Of a DNA stretch of 64,000 nucleotides, positions 17,516 to 26,871 are shown one piece after another. The notes under the pieces were generated by a model. The model made no database searches and was not told where the DNA came from. It saw nothing but the letters and a program-made list of their open reading frames with translations. How positions within the stretch are numbered: position 1 is the stretch's first letter; each line of letters begins with the position of its first letter. The translations under genes were made by a program, and so were the position numbers. This stretch comes from Allomuricauda ruestringensis DSM 13258 (GTDB lineage Bacteria; Bacteroidota; Bacteroidia; Flavobacteriales; Flavobacteriaceae), in the NCBI RefSeq assembly GCF_000224085.1, contig NC_015945.1, positions 744,001 through 808,000 of the forward strand, read 5' to 3'.

Positions 17516-17746
17516 ATGAAGATTTCATGTAAAGAAGCATCATGCATCTGTGATAAATCCCAATATAAGGAAGCCACTTTATGGGACATCATAAAGCTGC
17601 GCTTACACCTTTTGTATTGCAAAGTTTGCAGAGGATACTCCAAAAAGAACGAGGAACTAACTTCGCTCTGCGACCGAGCCGGACTTACCATGCTATCTGA
17701 AGATGACAAGAAAAAAATGAAAAGAGAGCTCGAGGAAAAGCTCTAA
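17516..17746 (+). CDS. Small Cys-rich anti-sigma-like protein
   Basis: A 76-residue soluble protein. It starts MKISCKEASCICDKSQYKE and contains LRLHLLYCKVCRGYSKK. The arrangement Cys...His-x3-Cys-x2-Cys resembles the zinc-binding anti-sigma domain (ZAS) found beside ECF sigma genes. It has no membrane segment, unlike many anti-sigma factors. The start codon lies 2 bp after the sigma-factor stop, supporting coupled expression. From memory, homologues are often labelled glycine dehydrogenase in flavobacterial genomes because gcvP lies nearby; nothing in the sequence supports that name. The 3' end overlaps the convergent UbiA-like gene by 4 bp. Confidence 0.75.
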   Translation: MKISCKEASCICDKSQYKEATLWDIIKLRLHLLYCKVCRGYSKKNEELTSLCDRAGLTMLSEDDKKKMKRELEEKL

Positions 17747-18567
17747 AAGTAGTTTTCCGCCCACCAAAACATACAAAACCAAAAAATTGGTATTGCCTCC
17801 ACCCAAAATATCACAAAGTATTTGGATTTTATCTGTTTTTTTGATGCAAGTACAAGGATAAGCAAAACAGATAATACTAAGCGCAATACGGTCTCCAGTT
17901 GATGTATCCCATCCTTCAAAAAAGTCAATAGAAAGAAAATTAGGGTTAATCCCATTCCCAATCGCTTTGTGTTTTTAGTGCCCAATACCTGCGGCAAAGT
18001 TCGGAGACTCCTATCATCCCATTGCATATCCCTTATCTCAAAAGGCAAAATAAGTACTAAAACCAACAACATTCTTTGAATAAAGGTTATCGCAAAGTCC
18101 CAATTCAAGGGCATTTTTGCATCCAAAACTGGGAGCAAAACTGTAAAGCCCGCCCAAACAAAGGCCACAATATAAATTTTAAGCCCACCCAAATTCCTTA
18201 AGTTTTTTGCCCGCGGCAATAACGGAACTGCATACAAAGCGGACAACACGCCCAAAACAAGGGTCGCCACCCAAATTTCCTCATCCAATTGGATCAAAAA
18301 ATAGATGGCGAACACAAAAGAAACAAAGCTAAAAACCTGAATGACTTTGTGATAAGCATTGGAGACAATCAGATATTTGTAGGCCTCTACCCCATATTTG
18401 ATGAAATTGTAGCAAACAATCACACTAAAAAAAATAAAGCCCAAAAGATCGATATCCGACGAACTCCCCAAAAGATGAAAGGTGACACCGGCCATGGAAA
18501 TAACAGCAACAGCCACATGGATGCTAGCATCCAGATAAAAATCAAAAATGGCTTTTAGGGTTCGCAT
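17743..18567 (-). CDS. UbiA-like prenyltransferase-family membrane protein
   Basis: The 274-residue protein has about eight hydrophobic helices. The segment [18 protein letters not shown] (about residues 186-203) resembles the second Asp-rich motif of UbiA prenyltransferases, including the trailing RTLP-LG. The first motif, normally NDxxD, is not recognisable at the matching place ([14 protein letters not shown]). It is therefore a divergent member whose transferase activity is doubtful. It lies divergent from gcvP and convergent with the anti-sigma-like gene. Confidence 0.6.
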   Translation of the reverse strand: MRTLKAIFDFYLDASIHVAVAVISMAGVTFHLLGSSSDIDLLGFIFFSVIVCYNFIKYGVEAYKYLIVSNAYHKVIQVFSFVSFVFAIYFLIQLDEEIWVATLVLGVLSALYAVPLLPRAKNLRNLGGLKIYIVAFVWAGFTVLLPVLDAKMPLNWDFAITFIQRMLLVLVLILPFEIRDMQWDDRSLRTLPQVLGTKNTKRLGMGLTLIFFLLTFLKDGIHQLETVLRLVLSVLLILVLASKKQIKSKYFVIFWVEAIPIFWFCMFWWAENYF

Positions 18568-18638
18568 GGGTTAAAATCCAATGTCTTGTGCCAAAGGTTA
18601 ACTTGTGGTTAACAACTTTGGTTCAGAGTCTTTCAAAA

Positions 18639-18672
18639 TTGACCATTTTCATCGAATTAATCCCTAATTTTG
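18639..18672 (+). promoter_or_regulatory. Predicted gcvP promoter
   Basis: TTG at 18639-18641 and TAATTTTG at 18665-18672 are separated by 23 bases. This matches the Bacteroidota promoter pattern TTG-N(17-23)-TAnnTTTG. The -7 box ends 20 bp before the chosen gcvP ATG. No riboswitch-like fold was noticed between it and the gene. Confidence 0.5.
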
Positions 18673-18692
18673 TGCACTTTATTGGATTGAAC

Positions 18693-21545
18693 ATGAATAC
18701 AGAGGTTTTTGCCGCCAGACACATTGGCATCACAGAAAGAGACTTGCCCCACATGCTCAAAACCATTGGGGTGGAAAGCATGGAACAGCTCATTTACGAG
18801 ACCATTCCCGATGACATCAAATTAAATAAGCCATTGGACCTTCCAAAGGGCATCAGCGAACACGAGTTTCTGAGCCATCTGAACGAACTGGCCAAGAAAA
18901 ACAAGGTTTTTAAAACCTATATTGGTTTGGGGTACCACGAATCCCTAACACCATCGGTCATCAAAAGAAATATTCTGGAAAATCCTGGATGGTACACGGC
19001 CTATACGCCCTACCAAGCCGAGATTGCCCAAGGTAGATTGGAAGCACTTTTGAATTTCCAGACGATGGTTGCCGACCTTACAGGTATGGAAATCGCCAAT
19101 GCATCACTTTTGGATGAAAGTACCGCTGCCGCTGAAGCCATGAGCATGTTGTTCGAGCTTCGCAGCCGACAACAAAAAAAGGATGGTGCCGTAAAGTTTT
19201 TTGTTTCTGAAGAAATACTGCCACAAACCTTGAGCTTACTGGAAACACGCGCCATACCTTTAGGTATAGAATTGGTTGTAGGAAATCATGAAGGTTTTGA
19301 TTTTTCAGATGAATATTATGGTGCGTTGTTGCAATACCCAGGAAAACATGGCCAAGTAAACGACTATGCCTCCTTTGTGGAAAAAGCCAAGGCAAACGAA
19401 ATAAAAGTGGCAGTTGCCGCCGATATTTTGAGCTTGGTAATGCTTACCCCTCCTGGTGAATGGGGCGTGGATGCCGTAGTGGGAACCACGCAACGTTTTG
19501 GGATTCCACTAGGTTATGGTGGCCCACATGCCGCATTTTTTGCCACCAAAGAAGCTTATAAAAGAAATATTCCCGGAAGAATTATCGGAATCACCAAAGA
19601 TACCGATGGCAACCCAGCCCTACGAATGGCACTTCAAACTAGGGAACAACACATAAAAAGGGACAAAGCAACATCCAATATATGTACCGCCCAAGTGCTT
19701 TTGGCAGTCATGGCCGGAATGTATGCCGTTTATCACGGTCCGGAAGGCTTAAAATATATTGCCGGAAAAGTTCACCTTCAAACCAAAAAATTGGCCAATA
19801 CCTTGGAAAATTATGGGTTTGAGCAACTGAACACCGCATATTTTGATACCATTCAAGTAAAAGTTAAAAATACAGAACGACTTAGGGAAATAGCAGAGAG
19901 CAAAAGTATCAACCTTTATTATATTGATGATACAACAGTTTCCATTTCTTTGAACGAAGCTGTTTCCGATGCTGATGTAAATGCGTTGGTATCTTGTTTC
20001 TTGGAATCTCACGAACTAAAGGAAAAATCCTCGGCAAATATTGAATTGGAAGAGGCCATTCCTACCCATTTGCAAAGACAAGCTCCGTTTATGGAGCACG
20101 AAGTATTCAACTCCTACCATTCTGAAACGGAGTTGATGCGATACATTAAAAAATTGGAGCGCAAGGATTTAGCATTGAACCACTCCATGATCTCTTTGGG
20201 AAGTTGCACCATGAAGCTGAACGCTGCTTCGGAAATGCTGCCTTTAAGTTGGCCGGAATGGGGCAACATACACCCTTTTGTACCCGTAAACCAAGCGGAA
20301 GGTTACCAAGAGGTGCTAAAATCGCTTGAAGAGCAATTAAATGTAATTACCGGGTTTTCCGCAACATCACTTCAACCCAATTCTGGGGCCCAAGGAGAAT
20401 ATGCGGGTCTAATGGTCATCCGTGCCTACCACGAATCACGGGGAGAAGGGCACCGGAACATCTGCTTGATTCCTGCTTCGGCACACGGAACCAACCCTGC
20501 TTCGGCGGTAATGGCTGGCATGAAAGTGGTAGTGACCAAAACCGATGAAAAAGGTAATATCGACATGGTCGATTTGGAAGAAAAGGCAGAGAAACATGCG
20601 GAGAACCTTGCTGCATTGATGGTGACCTACCCTTCCACCCACGGTGTTTTTGAGTCATCCATAAAACAAATCACAAAACTTATCCACGACAACGGTGGGC
20701 AGGTGTATATGGATGGTGCCAACATGAATGCCCAAGTAGGGTTGACCAATCCTGCAACGATCGGAGCGGATGTTTGTCACCTTAACCTTCATAAAACATT
20801 TGCTATTCCACATGGTGGTGGAGGCCCAGGAGTAGGGCCCATTTGTGTTGCCGAGCATTTAAAACCGTTCTTGCCTACAAACCCTGTCATTGAAACGGGG
20901 GGGGAAAACGCAATAACCGCTATTTCCGCTGCACCATGGGGGAGTTCGTTGGTTTGCCTGATTTCTTACGGATATATTAAAATGTTAGGGACTGGGGGAC
21001 TTACCAAAGCTACCGAAGCGGCAATTCTAAATGCCAATTACATTAAAGGTCGCTTAAAAGATAAGTTTGATGTACTTTATACTGGCGAGCGTGGACGTGC
21101 GGCCCACGAAATGATCATTGACTGCAGACCTTTTAAAGCCAATGGAATTGAAGTGACCGATATTGCCAAACGTCTTATTGATTACGGATTCCATGCACCA
21201 ACCGTTTCTTTCCCCGTTGCTGGCACCATGATGATAGAGCCCACTGAAAGTGAAAGTCGTGCAGAATTGGACAGGTTCTGTGATGCCTTGTTATCCATCA
21301 GAACGGAGATTGATGAAGCTTCTGCCGACGAAACGGACAATGTTTTAAAAAATGCTCCGCACACCTTGGGTATGTTAACAAGTGATTCTTGGAGCCATCC
21401 GTACAGCAGGGAAAAAGCCGCCTATCCATTGCCTTATGTAGCTGAAAACAAGTTTTGGCCCAGCATTAGAAGAACTGATGAAGCGTTTGGGGATCGTAAT
21501 TTGATGTGCACTTGTGCGCCTATCGAAGATTACATAGAAGCCTGA
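18693..21545 (+). CDS. gcvP: Glycine dehydrogenase (aminomethyl-transferring), P protein
   Basis: About 950 residues from the ATG at 18693. The open frame extends upstream to 18588, but that stretch covers the promoter and is not GcvP-like. The protein begins [18 protein letters not shown], and both halves of the homodimeric-type P protein are present ([23 protein letters not shown] at the N-terminal half). The PLP Lys is in [18 protein letters not shown] (Lys at about 701). It decarboxylates glycine and passes the aminomethyl group to lipoylated H protein. gcvT and gcvH are not in this window. A hairpin terminator follows. Confidence 0.97.
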   Translation: MNTEVFAARHIGITERDLPHMLKTIGVESMEQLIYETIPDDIKLNKPLDLPKGISEHEFLSHLNELAKKNKVFKTYIGLGYHESLTPSVIKRNILENPGWYTAYTPYQAEIAQGRLEALLNFQTMVADLTGMEIANASLLDESTAAAEAMSMLFELRSRQQKKDGAVKFFVSEEILPQTLSLLETRAIPLGIELVVGNHEGFDFSDEYYGALLQYPGKHGQVNDYASFVEKAKANEIKVAVAADILSLVMLTPPGEWGVDAVVGTTQRFGIPLGYGGPHAAFFATKEAYKRNIPGRIIGITKDTDGNPALRMALQTREQHIKRDKATSNICTAQVLLAVMAGMYAVYHGPEGLKYIAGKVHLQTKKLANTLENYGFEQLNTAYFDTIQVKVKNTERLREIAESKSINLYYIDDTTVSISLNEAVSDADVNALVSCFLESHELKEKSSANIELEEAIPTHLQRQAPFMEHEVFNSYHSETELMRYIKKLERKDLALNHSMISLGSCTMKLNAASEMLPLSWPEWGNIHPFVPVNQAEGYQEVLKSLEEQLNVITGFSATSLQPNSGAQGEYAGLMVIRAYHESRGEGHRNICLIPASAHGTNPASAVMAGMKVVVTKTDEKGNIDMVDLEEKAEKHAENLAALMVTYPSTHGVFESSIKQITKLIHDNGGQVYMDGANMNAQVGLTNPATIGADVCHLNLHKTFAIPHGGGGPGVGPICVAEHLKPFLPTNPVIETGGENAITAISAAPWGSSLVCLISYGYIKMLGTGGLTKATEAAILNANYIKGRLKDKFDVLYTGERGRAAHEMIIDCRPFKANGIEVTDIAKRLIDYGFHAPTVSFPVAGTMMIEPTESESRAELDRFCDALLSIRTEIDEASADETDNVLKNAPHTLGMLTSDSWSHPYSREKAAYPLPYVAENKFWPSIRRTDEAFGDRNLMCTCAPIEDYIEA

Positions 21546-21568
21546 AAACCATTATAAACATTAGAAAG

Positions 21569-21604
21569 AAGCCTTGATTCCAAAATAAGATCAAGGCTTT
21601 TTTC
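21569..21604 (+). terminator. Rho-independent terminator of gcvP
   Basis: AAGCCTTGAT (21569-21578) pairs with ATCAAGGCTT (21590-21599) around an 11-base loop and runs into TTTTTT. It sits 24 bp after the gcvP stop codon. Confidence 0.8.
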
Positions 21605-21713
21605 ATATCCTGCAATATATGAGGTATCTTTTGAACATTGTACTATTTATTATGCATGCATAGCATTGTTGACTATATATCTTAACTTGTTATGATTAAA
21701 ACCTCCAGATAAG

Positions 21714-22772
21714 ATGAAAATTGGCATTACAGGTACCGGAAGCTATATTCCATCAATAGTAACCAAAAACGAAGATTTTTTGCATCATAAGTTTATGGAG
21801 ACCGATGGATCGGCATTTGAACAACAGAACAACGTTATCATTGAAAAATTTAAGGCCATAACGGGCATCGCCAACCGGAGGTATGCCAAACCTGATCTAA
21901 AAACTTCGGATATCGGCTTTTTGGCGGCAGAAGAAGCCATTAACAATGCTGGAATTGATAAAGAAGAACTAGATTACATCATATTTGCCCATAATTTCGG
22001 AGATCTCACCCCTGGAAAAATCCAAGGGGACACTTTACCCAGCCTAGCAACCCGTGTGAAGCATTTGTTGCGCGTCAAAAATCCAAAATGTATAGCCTAT
22101 GATCTTATTTTTGGTTGCCCAGGATGGATTGAGGGTATAATTCAAGCAAATGCGTTCATCAAAAGTGGTATGGCCAAAAAATGTTTGGTCATTGGCGGAG
22201 AAACCCTTTCCAGAGTGGTGGATCAACACGACCGTGACAGTATGATTTTTTCCGATGGTGCCGGAGCGGCAATTTTAGAGGCCAATCCGTCAAACGGTGA
22301 AATATTGTCCCATGCCTCGGCAACCTACGCCAACGAGGAGGCCTATTATCTATATTTTGATAAATCCAACAGCTCCGAAGCGTGCAAGGATACCCGGTAC
22401 ATAAAAATGCAAGGACGTAAAATATATGAGTTTGCCTGTATCAATGTACCCAATGCCATGGCTTCTTGTTTGGATGATAGTGGGGTGAACATAGATGATG
22501 TCAAGAAAATCTTCATTCATCAGGCCAATGAAAAAATGGATCAGGCCATCATCAAAAGATTTTATAAAATCTATGGGAAAACGGTTCCCGAAAATGTGAT
22601 GCCCATGAGCATTCAGGATTTGGGCAATAGTTCCGTGGCCACAGTCCCTACCCTTTACGATATGGTACTTAAGGGCAAACTACCCGAACATGAAATAAAA
22701 AAAGGAGATGTTGTTATATTTGCGAGTGTTGGTGCAGGAATGAACATCAACGCTATTGTTTACAGATGTTGA
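21714..22772 (+). CDS. FabH-like 3-oxoacyl-ACP synthase III family protein
   Basis: A 352-residue thiolase-fold condensing enzyme. The nucleophilic Cys lies in LIFGCPGWIEG (about residue 135), the His in FIHQANEKM, and the Asn in DLGNSSVATVPTLY, so the Cys-His-Asn triad of KAS III is complete. The N terminus MKIGITGTGSYIP and the C-terminal GAGMNINAIVY are typical. It may start fatty-acid chains or make a specialised acyl product; flavobacteria often hold several paralogues. It stands alone, with a 109-bp upstream gap and a 706-bp repeat-rich stretch downstream. Confidence 0.88.
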   Translation: MKIGITGTGSYIPSIVTKNEDFLHHKFMETDGSAFEQQNNVIIEKFKAITGIANRRYAKPDLKTSDIGFLAAEEAINNAGIDKEELDYIIFAHNFGDLTPGKIQGDTLPSLATRVKHLLRVKNPKCIAYDLIFGCPGWIEGIIQANAFIKSGMAKKCLVIGGETLSRVVDQHDRDSMIFSDGAGAAILEANPSNGEILSHASATYANEEAYYLYFDKSNSSEACKDTRYIKMQGRKIYEFACINVPNAMASCLDDSGVNIDDVKKIFIHQANEKMDQAIIKRFYKIYGKTVPENVMPMSIQDLGNSSVATVPTLYDMVLKGKLPEHEIKKGDVVIFASVGAGMNINAIVYRC

Positions 22773-23478
22773 AATGTTTGGAAAAATAAGTTCAAGTATC
22801 AAGTATAAAAACAAAGAAAAGAGAAACAAGAGCCAAGACTCAAGTTCAGAGTTATGAGTCATGAGTTAGGAATTCCAAGTTATTGGGTTAAGTACTGCAC
22901 ACCACCACTGCCAACTGACTTCCGACGTTTCGACTTTAGTTTATCCTGAGCCTAGCCGAAGGGCTCAAAATGACAAATCAAACGACATTTAACAAGAGAT
23001 TCGAGCAATTGGTGTAATTCGTGTCAAAAGAGAGAAGAGAAACAAGAGCCAAGAATCAAGACACAAGACTTCGTGCATCGTGCTTGGGACATCTGACTTC
23101 CGACGTTTCGACTTTAGTTTATCCTGAGCCTAGCCGAAGGGCTCAAAATGACAAATCAAACGACATTTAACAAGAGATTCGAGCAATTGGTGTAATTCGT
23201 GTCAAAAGAGAGAAGAGAAACAAGAGCCAAAAATCAAGACACAAGACTTCGTGCATCGTGCTTGGGACATCTGACTTCCGACAAGTTCAAGCGTCAGGTG
23301 CATCTAACTAAATTATTGGGTTACTGAGTTATTTAGTTACTTCTGACATCGAGCATCGGGCATCAAACCCAAGTGCAAGTTCAAACTCAAGTCCCAAAAC
23401 CAAATTCCATTAACAAAATAATTAAGTAACCTAAAAACTAATTTGGGATATGTGATTTGTTTTTTGGAATTTTAGCGC
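22773..23478. repeat. 706-bp intergenic mosaic repeat block
   Basis: There is no credible gene here. The block is built from purine-rich words such as AAGAGAAACAAGAGCC, AATCAAGACACAAGAC and CGTGCATCGTGC, together with CTGACTTCCGAC-type words. The same words recur at 24055-24132 and 31246-31510. A related copy of the first word lies at 22810-22843, and a 178-bp tandem duplication occupies 22915-23282. A TGAGCC/GGCTCA hairpin lies inside each tandem unit. Transcriptional or structural roles are unknown. Confidence 0.8.
22915..23282. repeat. 178-bp tandem direct repeat, two copies plus 12 bp
   Basis: Unit one is 22915-23092 and unit two 23093-23270, nearly identical (I see one base change, GAATC versus AAATC). 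The first 12 bases of a third copy run to 23282. Each unit holds TATCCTGAGCC...GGGCTCA, a short hairpin also widespread in other bacterial intergenic repeats, then the purine-rich AAGAGAAACAAGAGCC words. Confidence 0.9.
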
Positions 23479-24003
23479 ATGTACGAAAACAACTTTCCCA
23501 ACAAACGCTACAGGCACACCTTGGCGTTTCTACAAAAACACATCAATACTTCTGAATCCATTTTGGACCTAGGGGTGGAAAATCCTTTTTCGGTAATTAT
23601 GAAATCCAATGGGTATCAGGTAAAAAACACTTCAGGTGAGGATTTGGATATAGATTTTCAAAACGCTGCTCAGACCGATGCCGATGTAGTGACCGCTTTT
23701 GAAATATTTGAGCATTTGGTGGCTCCATTTAACGTCTTAAAAGAAATAAAAGCCGAAAAATTGGTAGCTAGCATTCCCATGCGATTATGGTTTTCACCGG
23801 CATACCGAAGCAAAACAGACCCTTGGGACCGTCATTATCACGAGTTCGAGGATTGGCAATTTGATTGGCTTTTGAAAAAAGCGGGGTGGACCATAAAAGA
23901 CTCCGCCAAATGGACGAACCCAACCAAAAAAATTGGGGTGCGGCCCATACTCCGGTATTTTACAAACCGATATTATATTGTTTACGCTGAACGTGTGCCA
24001 TAG
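23479..24003 (+). CDS. SAM-dependent methyltransferase domain protein
   Basis: The 174-residue protein has a shortened class I methyltransferase core. Motif I-like ESILDLGVENPFS (about residues 26-38) stands in place of DxGxGxG, and an acidic strand EDLDIDF follows. Then come VVTAFEIFEHLVAPFNVL, as in the methyltransferase-11/23 families, and WDRHYHEFEDWQFDWLLKKAGW. The Gly-rich loop is weak, so cofactor binding is not certain. It stands directly before a glycosyltransferase gene with repeats on both sides. A surface polysaccharide or lipid modification is possible but not shown. Confidence 0.7.
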   Translation: MYENNFPNKRYRHTLAFLQKHINTSESILDLGVENPFSVIMKSNGYQVKNTSGEDLDIDFQNAAQTDADVVTAFEIFEHLVAPFNVLKEIKAEKLVASIPMRLWFSPAYRSKTDPWDRHYHEFEDWQFDWLLKKAGWTIKDSAKWTNPTKKIGVRPILRYFTNRYYIVYAERVP

Positions 24004-24054
24004 AAAGACGAAGGGTAAAGGGGCAAAAGGTAAATGAAGTGCAAGTTCAAGTGT

Positions 24055-24132
24055 AAAAACAAAGAGAAGAGAAACAAGAGCAAAGAGCCAAGAATCAAGA
24101 CACAAGACTCCGTGCATCGTACTTCCGACATC
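24055..24132. repeat. Dispersed mosaic repeat copy
   Basis: This single copy in the 24004-24188 gap carries the words AAGAGAAGAGAAACAAGAG, CCAAGAATCAAGACACAAGA and GTGCATCGTACTTCCGACAT. They match the blocks near 23.0-23.3 kb and 31.3-31.4 kb in the same orientation. The rest of the gap, including a TATTTTTG box at 24169-24176, may carry the glycosyltransferase promoter. Confidence 0.8.
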
Positions 24133-24188
24133 TAAAACTAAACCAAACTTCTTTGGGATAAGTGACCATATTTTTGGACTTTTAACAA

Positions 24189-25034
24189 ATGCGAATCAGT
24201 ATCGTTATTCCCGCGCACAATGAAGCTGCTTTTTTAAAAGATTGCTTGGATTCTTTTGTGGCCCAAACCTATTTGCCCAATGAAATTATTGTGGTGGACG
24301 ATAATTCTTCGGACGATACTTTTAAAATTGTCCAAAGCTACGCGCAAAAATACGACTGGATCAAAGTTTTGCAACGTAACTCAACCGATAAGCATGTTCC
24401 CGGAAAAAAAGTGATTGACACCTTTAATTTTGGTTTGGAACATACCTTGGAATACGACCTCATCGGAAAGTTTGATGCCGATATCATCTTGCCAAACAAT
24501 TATTTTGAGCTTATAGTCAATCAATTTCAGGCCAATTGGAAACTGGGTATGTGCTCAGGGTTGTTATACATCAAAAAAGCAGATGATTGGGTGTATGAAA
24601 ATATTGCGGACAAAAGTCATGTTCGAGGCCCCATAAAATTATATCACAAAGCCTGTTTCAACAAAATTGGCGGATTACGCCCAGGTGTAGGCTGGGACAC
24701 CGTGGATACCCTTTTGGCAAAATACCACGACTTTGACACTTTAACCCTACCCGAACTCAAGGTAAAGCACCTCCGCCCTACTGGACATGGTTACAGTTCC
24801 AAAAATTATCAAACCAAAGGCGTGGCCATGTACAAAATGCGCTATAGGATTGTTCTCACCAAAATAGCCGCTTTAAAAATGGCTTGGCAGGCCAAAAGCC
24901 CCGGTTTGTACTTCCAAGCGGTTTTTGGTTACCTCAAAGCATTCTTCCAAAGACAACCTCGGTATGTTTCCAAAAAAGAGGGAAAGTTTATCAGGAGCTA
25001 TCGCTGGAGAGGGATTTGGTCCAAATTTTCATAA
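24189..25034 (+). CDS. Glycosyltransferase family 2 protein
   Basis: The 281-residue enzyme starts MRISIVIPAHNEAAFLKDCLDSF and has the GT-A fold signs VVDDNSSDDT (about residues 37-46) and the metal-binding DxD-like FDADIILP (about residues 95-102). There is no clear membrane anchor, so it is a cytoplasmic or peripheral inverting transferase. Donor and acceptor sugars cannot be inferred. It is preceded by the methyltransferase-like gene and followed by a pair of unrelated paralogues. Confidence 0.88.
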   Translation: MRISIVIPAHNEAAFLKDCLDSFVAQTYLPNEIIVVDDNSSDDTFKIVQSYAQKYDWIKVLQRNSTDKHVPGKKVIDTFNFGLEHTLEYDLIGKFDADIILPNNYFELIVNQFQANWKLGMCSGLLYIKKADDWVYENIADKSHVRGPIKLYHKACFNKIGGLRPGVGWDTVDTLLAKYHDFDTLTLPELKVKHLRPTGHGYSSKNYQTKGVAMYKMRYRIVLTKIAALKMAWQAKSPGLYFQAVFGYLKAFFQRQPRYVSKKEGKFIRSYRWRGIWSKFS

Positions 25035-25053
25035 CAAACTACCTGTAAATCTT

Positions 25054-25086
25054 CATCCGTCAATTGAAAACGGGCATTCGTCAATT
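25054..25086 (+). promoter_or_regulatory. Paired direct repeat, 21-bp period (site 1)
   Basis: CATCCGTCAATT at 25054 and CATTCGTCAATT at 25075 are direct repeats exactly 21 bp apart, 95 bp before the first paralogue. The core TCCGTCAAT fits 8 of 9 positions of the published LytTR-site consensus, and the 12-bp gap between 9-bp cores is the LytTR spacing. Binding is inferred. Confidence 0.5.
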
Positions 25087-25180
25087 CACAAGGCTTTGCT
25101 ATGTACGAAACTGGTATTTTGCTGGAGCAAAAGAATTTGCATAAATCACTTCTACTTATAAACCAAACCATACTAAAACT

Positions 25181-25930
25181 ATGGATCCATCTACCCAAAA
25201 CCTACATCTTATCCCCAACCCAGTTGACTTAAAAAGAATATGCAAAGCTTATGCGGCTTTGGAAGCCATTCTTATACCTAGACGAATAATAAGAAATAGC
25301 AGATACTACAAAGATCATGGCGAAACCATGGAACTTTTTGATTACAATCTGGATCCAGCGGGTACGGACATGGCTATTGTTTTTGGCGAGCAGGGAACCT
25401 GTATTGTCGGATTCTATTATGAGTGTGACCTTATCACCCGTTTTGAAAAAGCCCACTTGGCAAAGGAAGAACTTGAACGGAAAAAACATAAATGGTGGAT
25501 GTTTAAAAAATTTGAACCCAAACCCGTGTGGGATATTTTCTATACTGTGGATGACTTGCCCGAAGAGATTGAAAAATTGTTGAAAGAAGCTATCATTGAC
25601 CGGATATCATTTTGTGTTTGGCAGACCAAAACGAATAAAAAGTGGCAAAAAGGGTGTATTTCAGCTTCGAAAATTAAACTTGACGAAGATGTTTCCGATC
25701 TGGAAGATGGTTCAGATTTCTTTCTCCGCTATTTTGATGGTAATCCTGTTACAGTTAAAAATACTGTGAATCATGGTATTGAAAGAGGTTTGGATCTGGG
25801 AATCATAGAAAAAGTTGTCAATGGGGAAGCAATAACAAAAGAAATGGCACAAGAACTAAACCCAGAACACCAAGATTACGAAAAATTAAAATCTGACCTG
25901 GATGAAATTGGGTTCCCCCATCAAATATAA
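25181..25930 (+). CDS. Uncharacterised protein, tandem paralogue 1
   Basis: A 249-residue soluble acidic protein without signal peptide or membrane helix. It starts MDPSTQNLHLIPNPVDLKRI, nearly identical to the next gene. Landmarks are FGEQGTCIVGFYYECDLI, a charged helix with KWWMFKKFEPKPVWDIFY, FCVWQTKTNKKWQKG and DLEDGSDFFLRYFDG. The last two resemble the TFCxW...DGS pattern of a widespread uncharacterised protein family, from memory and at low certainty. Compared with paralogue 2 it lacks a few residues around the middle helix and differs in the variable segment near residues 42-62. No function is claimed. Confidence 0.75.
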   Translation: MDPSTQNLHLIPNPVDLKRICKAYAALEAILIPRRIIRNSRYYKDHGETMELFDYNLDPAGTDMAIVFGEQGTCIVGFYYECDLITRFEKAHLAKEELERKKHKWWMFKKFEPKPVWDIFYTVDDLPEEIEKLLKEAIIDRISFCVWQTKTNKKWQKGCISASKIKLDEDVSDLEDGSDFFLRYFDGNPVTVKNTVNHGIERGLDLGIIEKVVNGEAITKEMAQELNPEHQDYEKLKSDLDEIGFPHQI

Positions 25931-25953
25931 AGTCCATTCTAAGTCATAAAACC

Positions 25954-25986
25954 TATCCATCAATTGAAAACGGGCATCCGTCAATT
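25954..25986 (+). promoter_or_regulatory. Paired direct repeat, 21-bp period (site 2)
   Basis: TATCCATCAATT at 25954 and CATCCGTCAATT at 25975 are again 21 bp apart and again end 95 bp before the start of the downstream paralogue. The sequence between and after them (AATTGAAAACGGG, then TCACAAGGCTTT) matches site 1, so the regulatory region was duplicated with the gene. Confidence 0.5.
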
Positions 25987-26080
25987 CACAAGGCTTTACA
26001 ATAAATTAAACTAGTATTTTGCTTGCACAAAAGAATTTGCATAAAGTAAATCCATTTATAAACCAAACAATACTACAATT

Positions 26081-26848
26081 ATGGATCCATCCACCCAAAA
26101 CCTACACCTTATTCCCAACCCAGTTGACTTAAAAAGAATATGCAAAGCTTATGCGGCTTTGGAAGCTATTCTTATATCTGACCAAACAATAAGAAATAGC
26201 AGACACAAAAAAAATTGCGACAACCCCACGGAGGAGAATTTTTCTTACTTCCTAGGATTCAATATATACATGGAAATCGTTTTTGGTGAACAGGGAACCT
26301 GTATTGTTGGATTCAATTATGACTGTGACCTTGTTGACCGTTTTGAAGACGCCCAAAAAGAAATCCTTAGGAAAGAGGAAGAACTCGAAAGGAAAAAACG
26401 CAAATGGTGGATGTTTAAAAAATTTGAACCCAAACCCGTGTGGGATATTTTCTATACTGTGGATGACTTGCCCGAAGAGATTGAAAAATTGTTGAAAGAA
26501 GCTGAAGCTATCATTGACCAAACATCATTTTGTGTTTGGCAGACCCAAACGGATACCAAGTGGCAAAAGGGGCGTATTTCAGCTCCCAAAATTGAACTTG
26601 ACGAAGATGTTGTCGATTTGGAAGATGGTTCCAGTTTTTTGCTCCGCTATTTTGATGGAGACCCAATTACAGTTAAAAATAACCTGAGCGACTTTGTTGA
26701 TAGAGATTTGGATCTGGAAACCATAGAAAAGGTTGTCAATGGGGAAGCAATTACAAAAGAAATGGCACAAGAACTAAACCCAGAACACCAAGATTACGAA
26801 AAATTAAAATCTGACCTGGATGAAATTGGGTTCCCCCATCAATTATAA
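26081..26848 (+). CDS. Uncharacterised protein, tandem paralogue 2
   Basis: A 255-residue paralogue of the preceding gene, with the same start, the same FGEQGTCIVGF and PKPVWDIFYTVDDLPEEIEKLL segments, and a near-identical last 40 residues ending GFPHQL. It has a longer charged helix (DAQKEILRKEEELERKK) in the middle. Differences cluster in residues about 40-60 and 190-215, while the ends are strongly conserved. This suggests a fairly recent duplication with variable patches. Upstream it carries the same repeat-bearing promoter. Immunity-type or effector-binding proteins can look like this, but no partner gene is visible. Confidence 0.75.
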   Translation: MDPSTQNLHLIPNPVDLKRICKAYAALEAILISDQTIRNSRHKKNCDNPTEENFSYFLGFNIYMEIVFGEQGTCIVGFNYDCDLVDRFEDAQKEILRKEEELERKKRKWWMFKKFEPKPVWDIFYTVDDLPEEIEKLLKEAEAIIDQTSFCVWQTQTDTKWQKGRISAPKIELDEDVVDLEDGSSFLLRYFDGDPITVKNNLSDFVDRDLDLETIEKVVNGEAITKEMAQELNPEHQDYEKLKSDLDEIGFPHQL

Positions 26849-26871
26849 AGTCCATTTTAAGTCATAAAACC

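Noticed and set aside
18588-18692. N-terminal extension of GcvP
   Set aside because: Covers a full TTG-TAnnTTTG promoter match and is not GcvP-like. The ATG at 18693 fits homologues.
18573-18692. Glycine riboswitch before gcvP
   Set aside because: The leader after the predicted promoter is only about 20 bases, too short for an aptamer.
22915-23282. Possible CRISPR-like array
   Set aside because: Units are 178 bp, directly adjoining and nearly identical with no spacers, and no cas genes are present.
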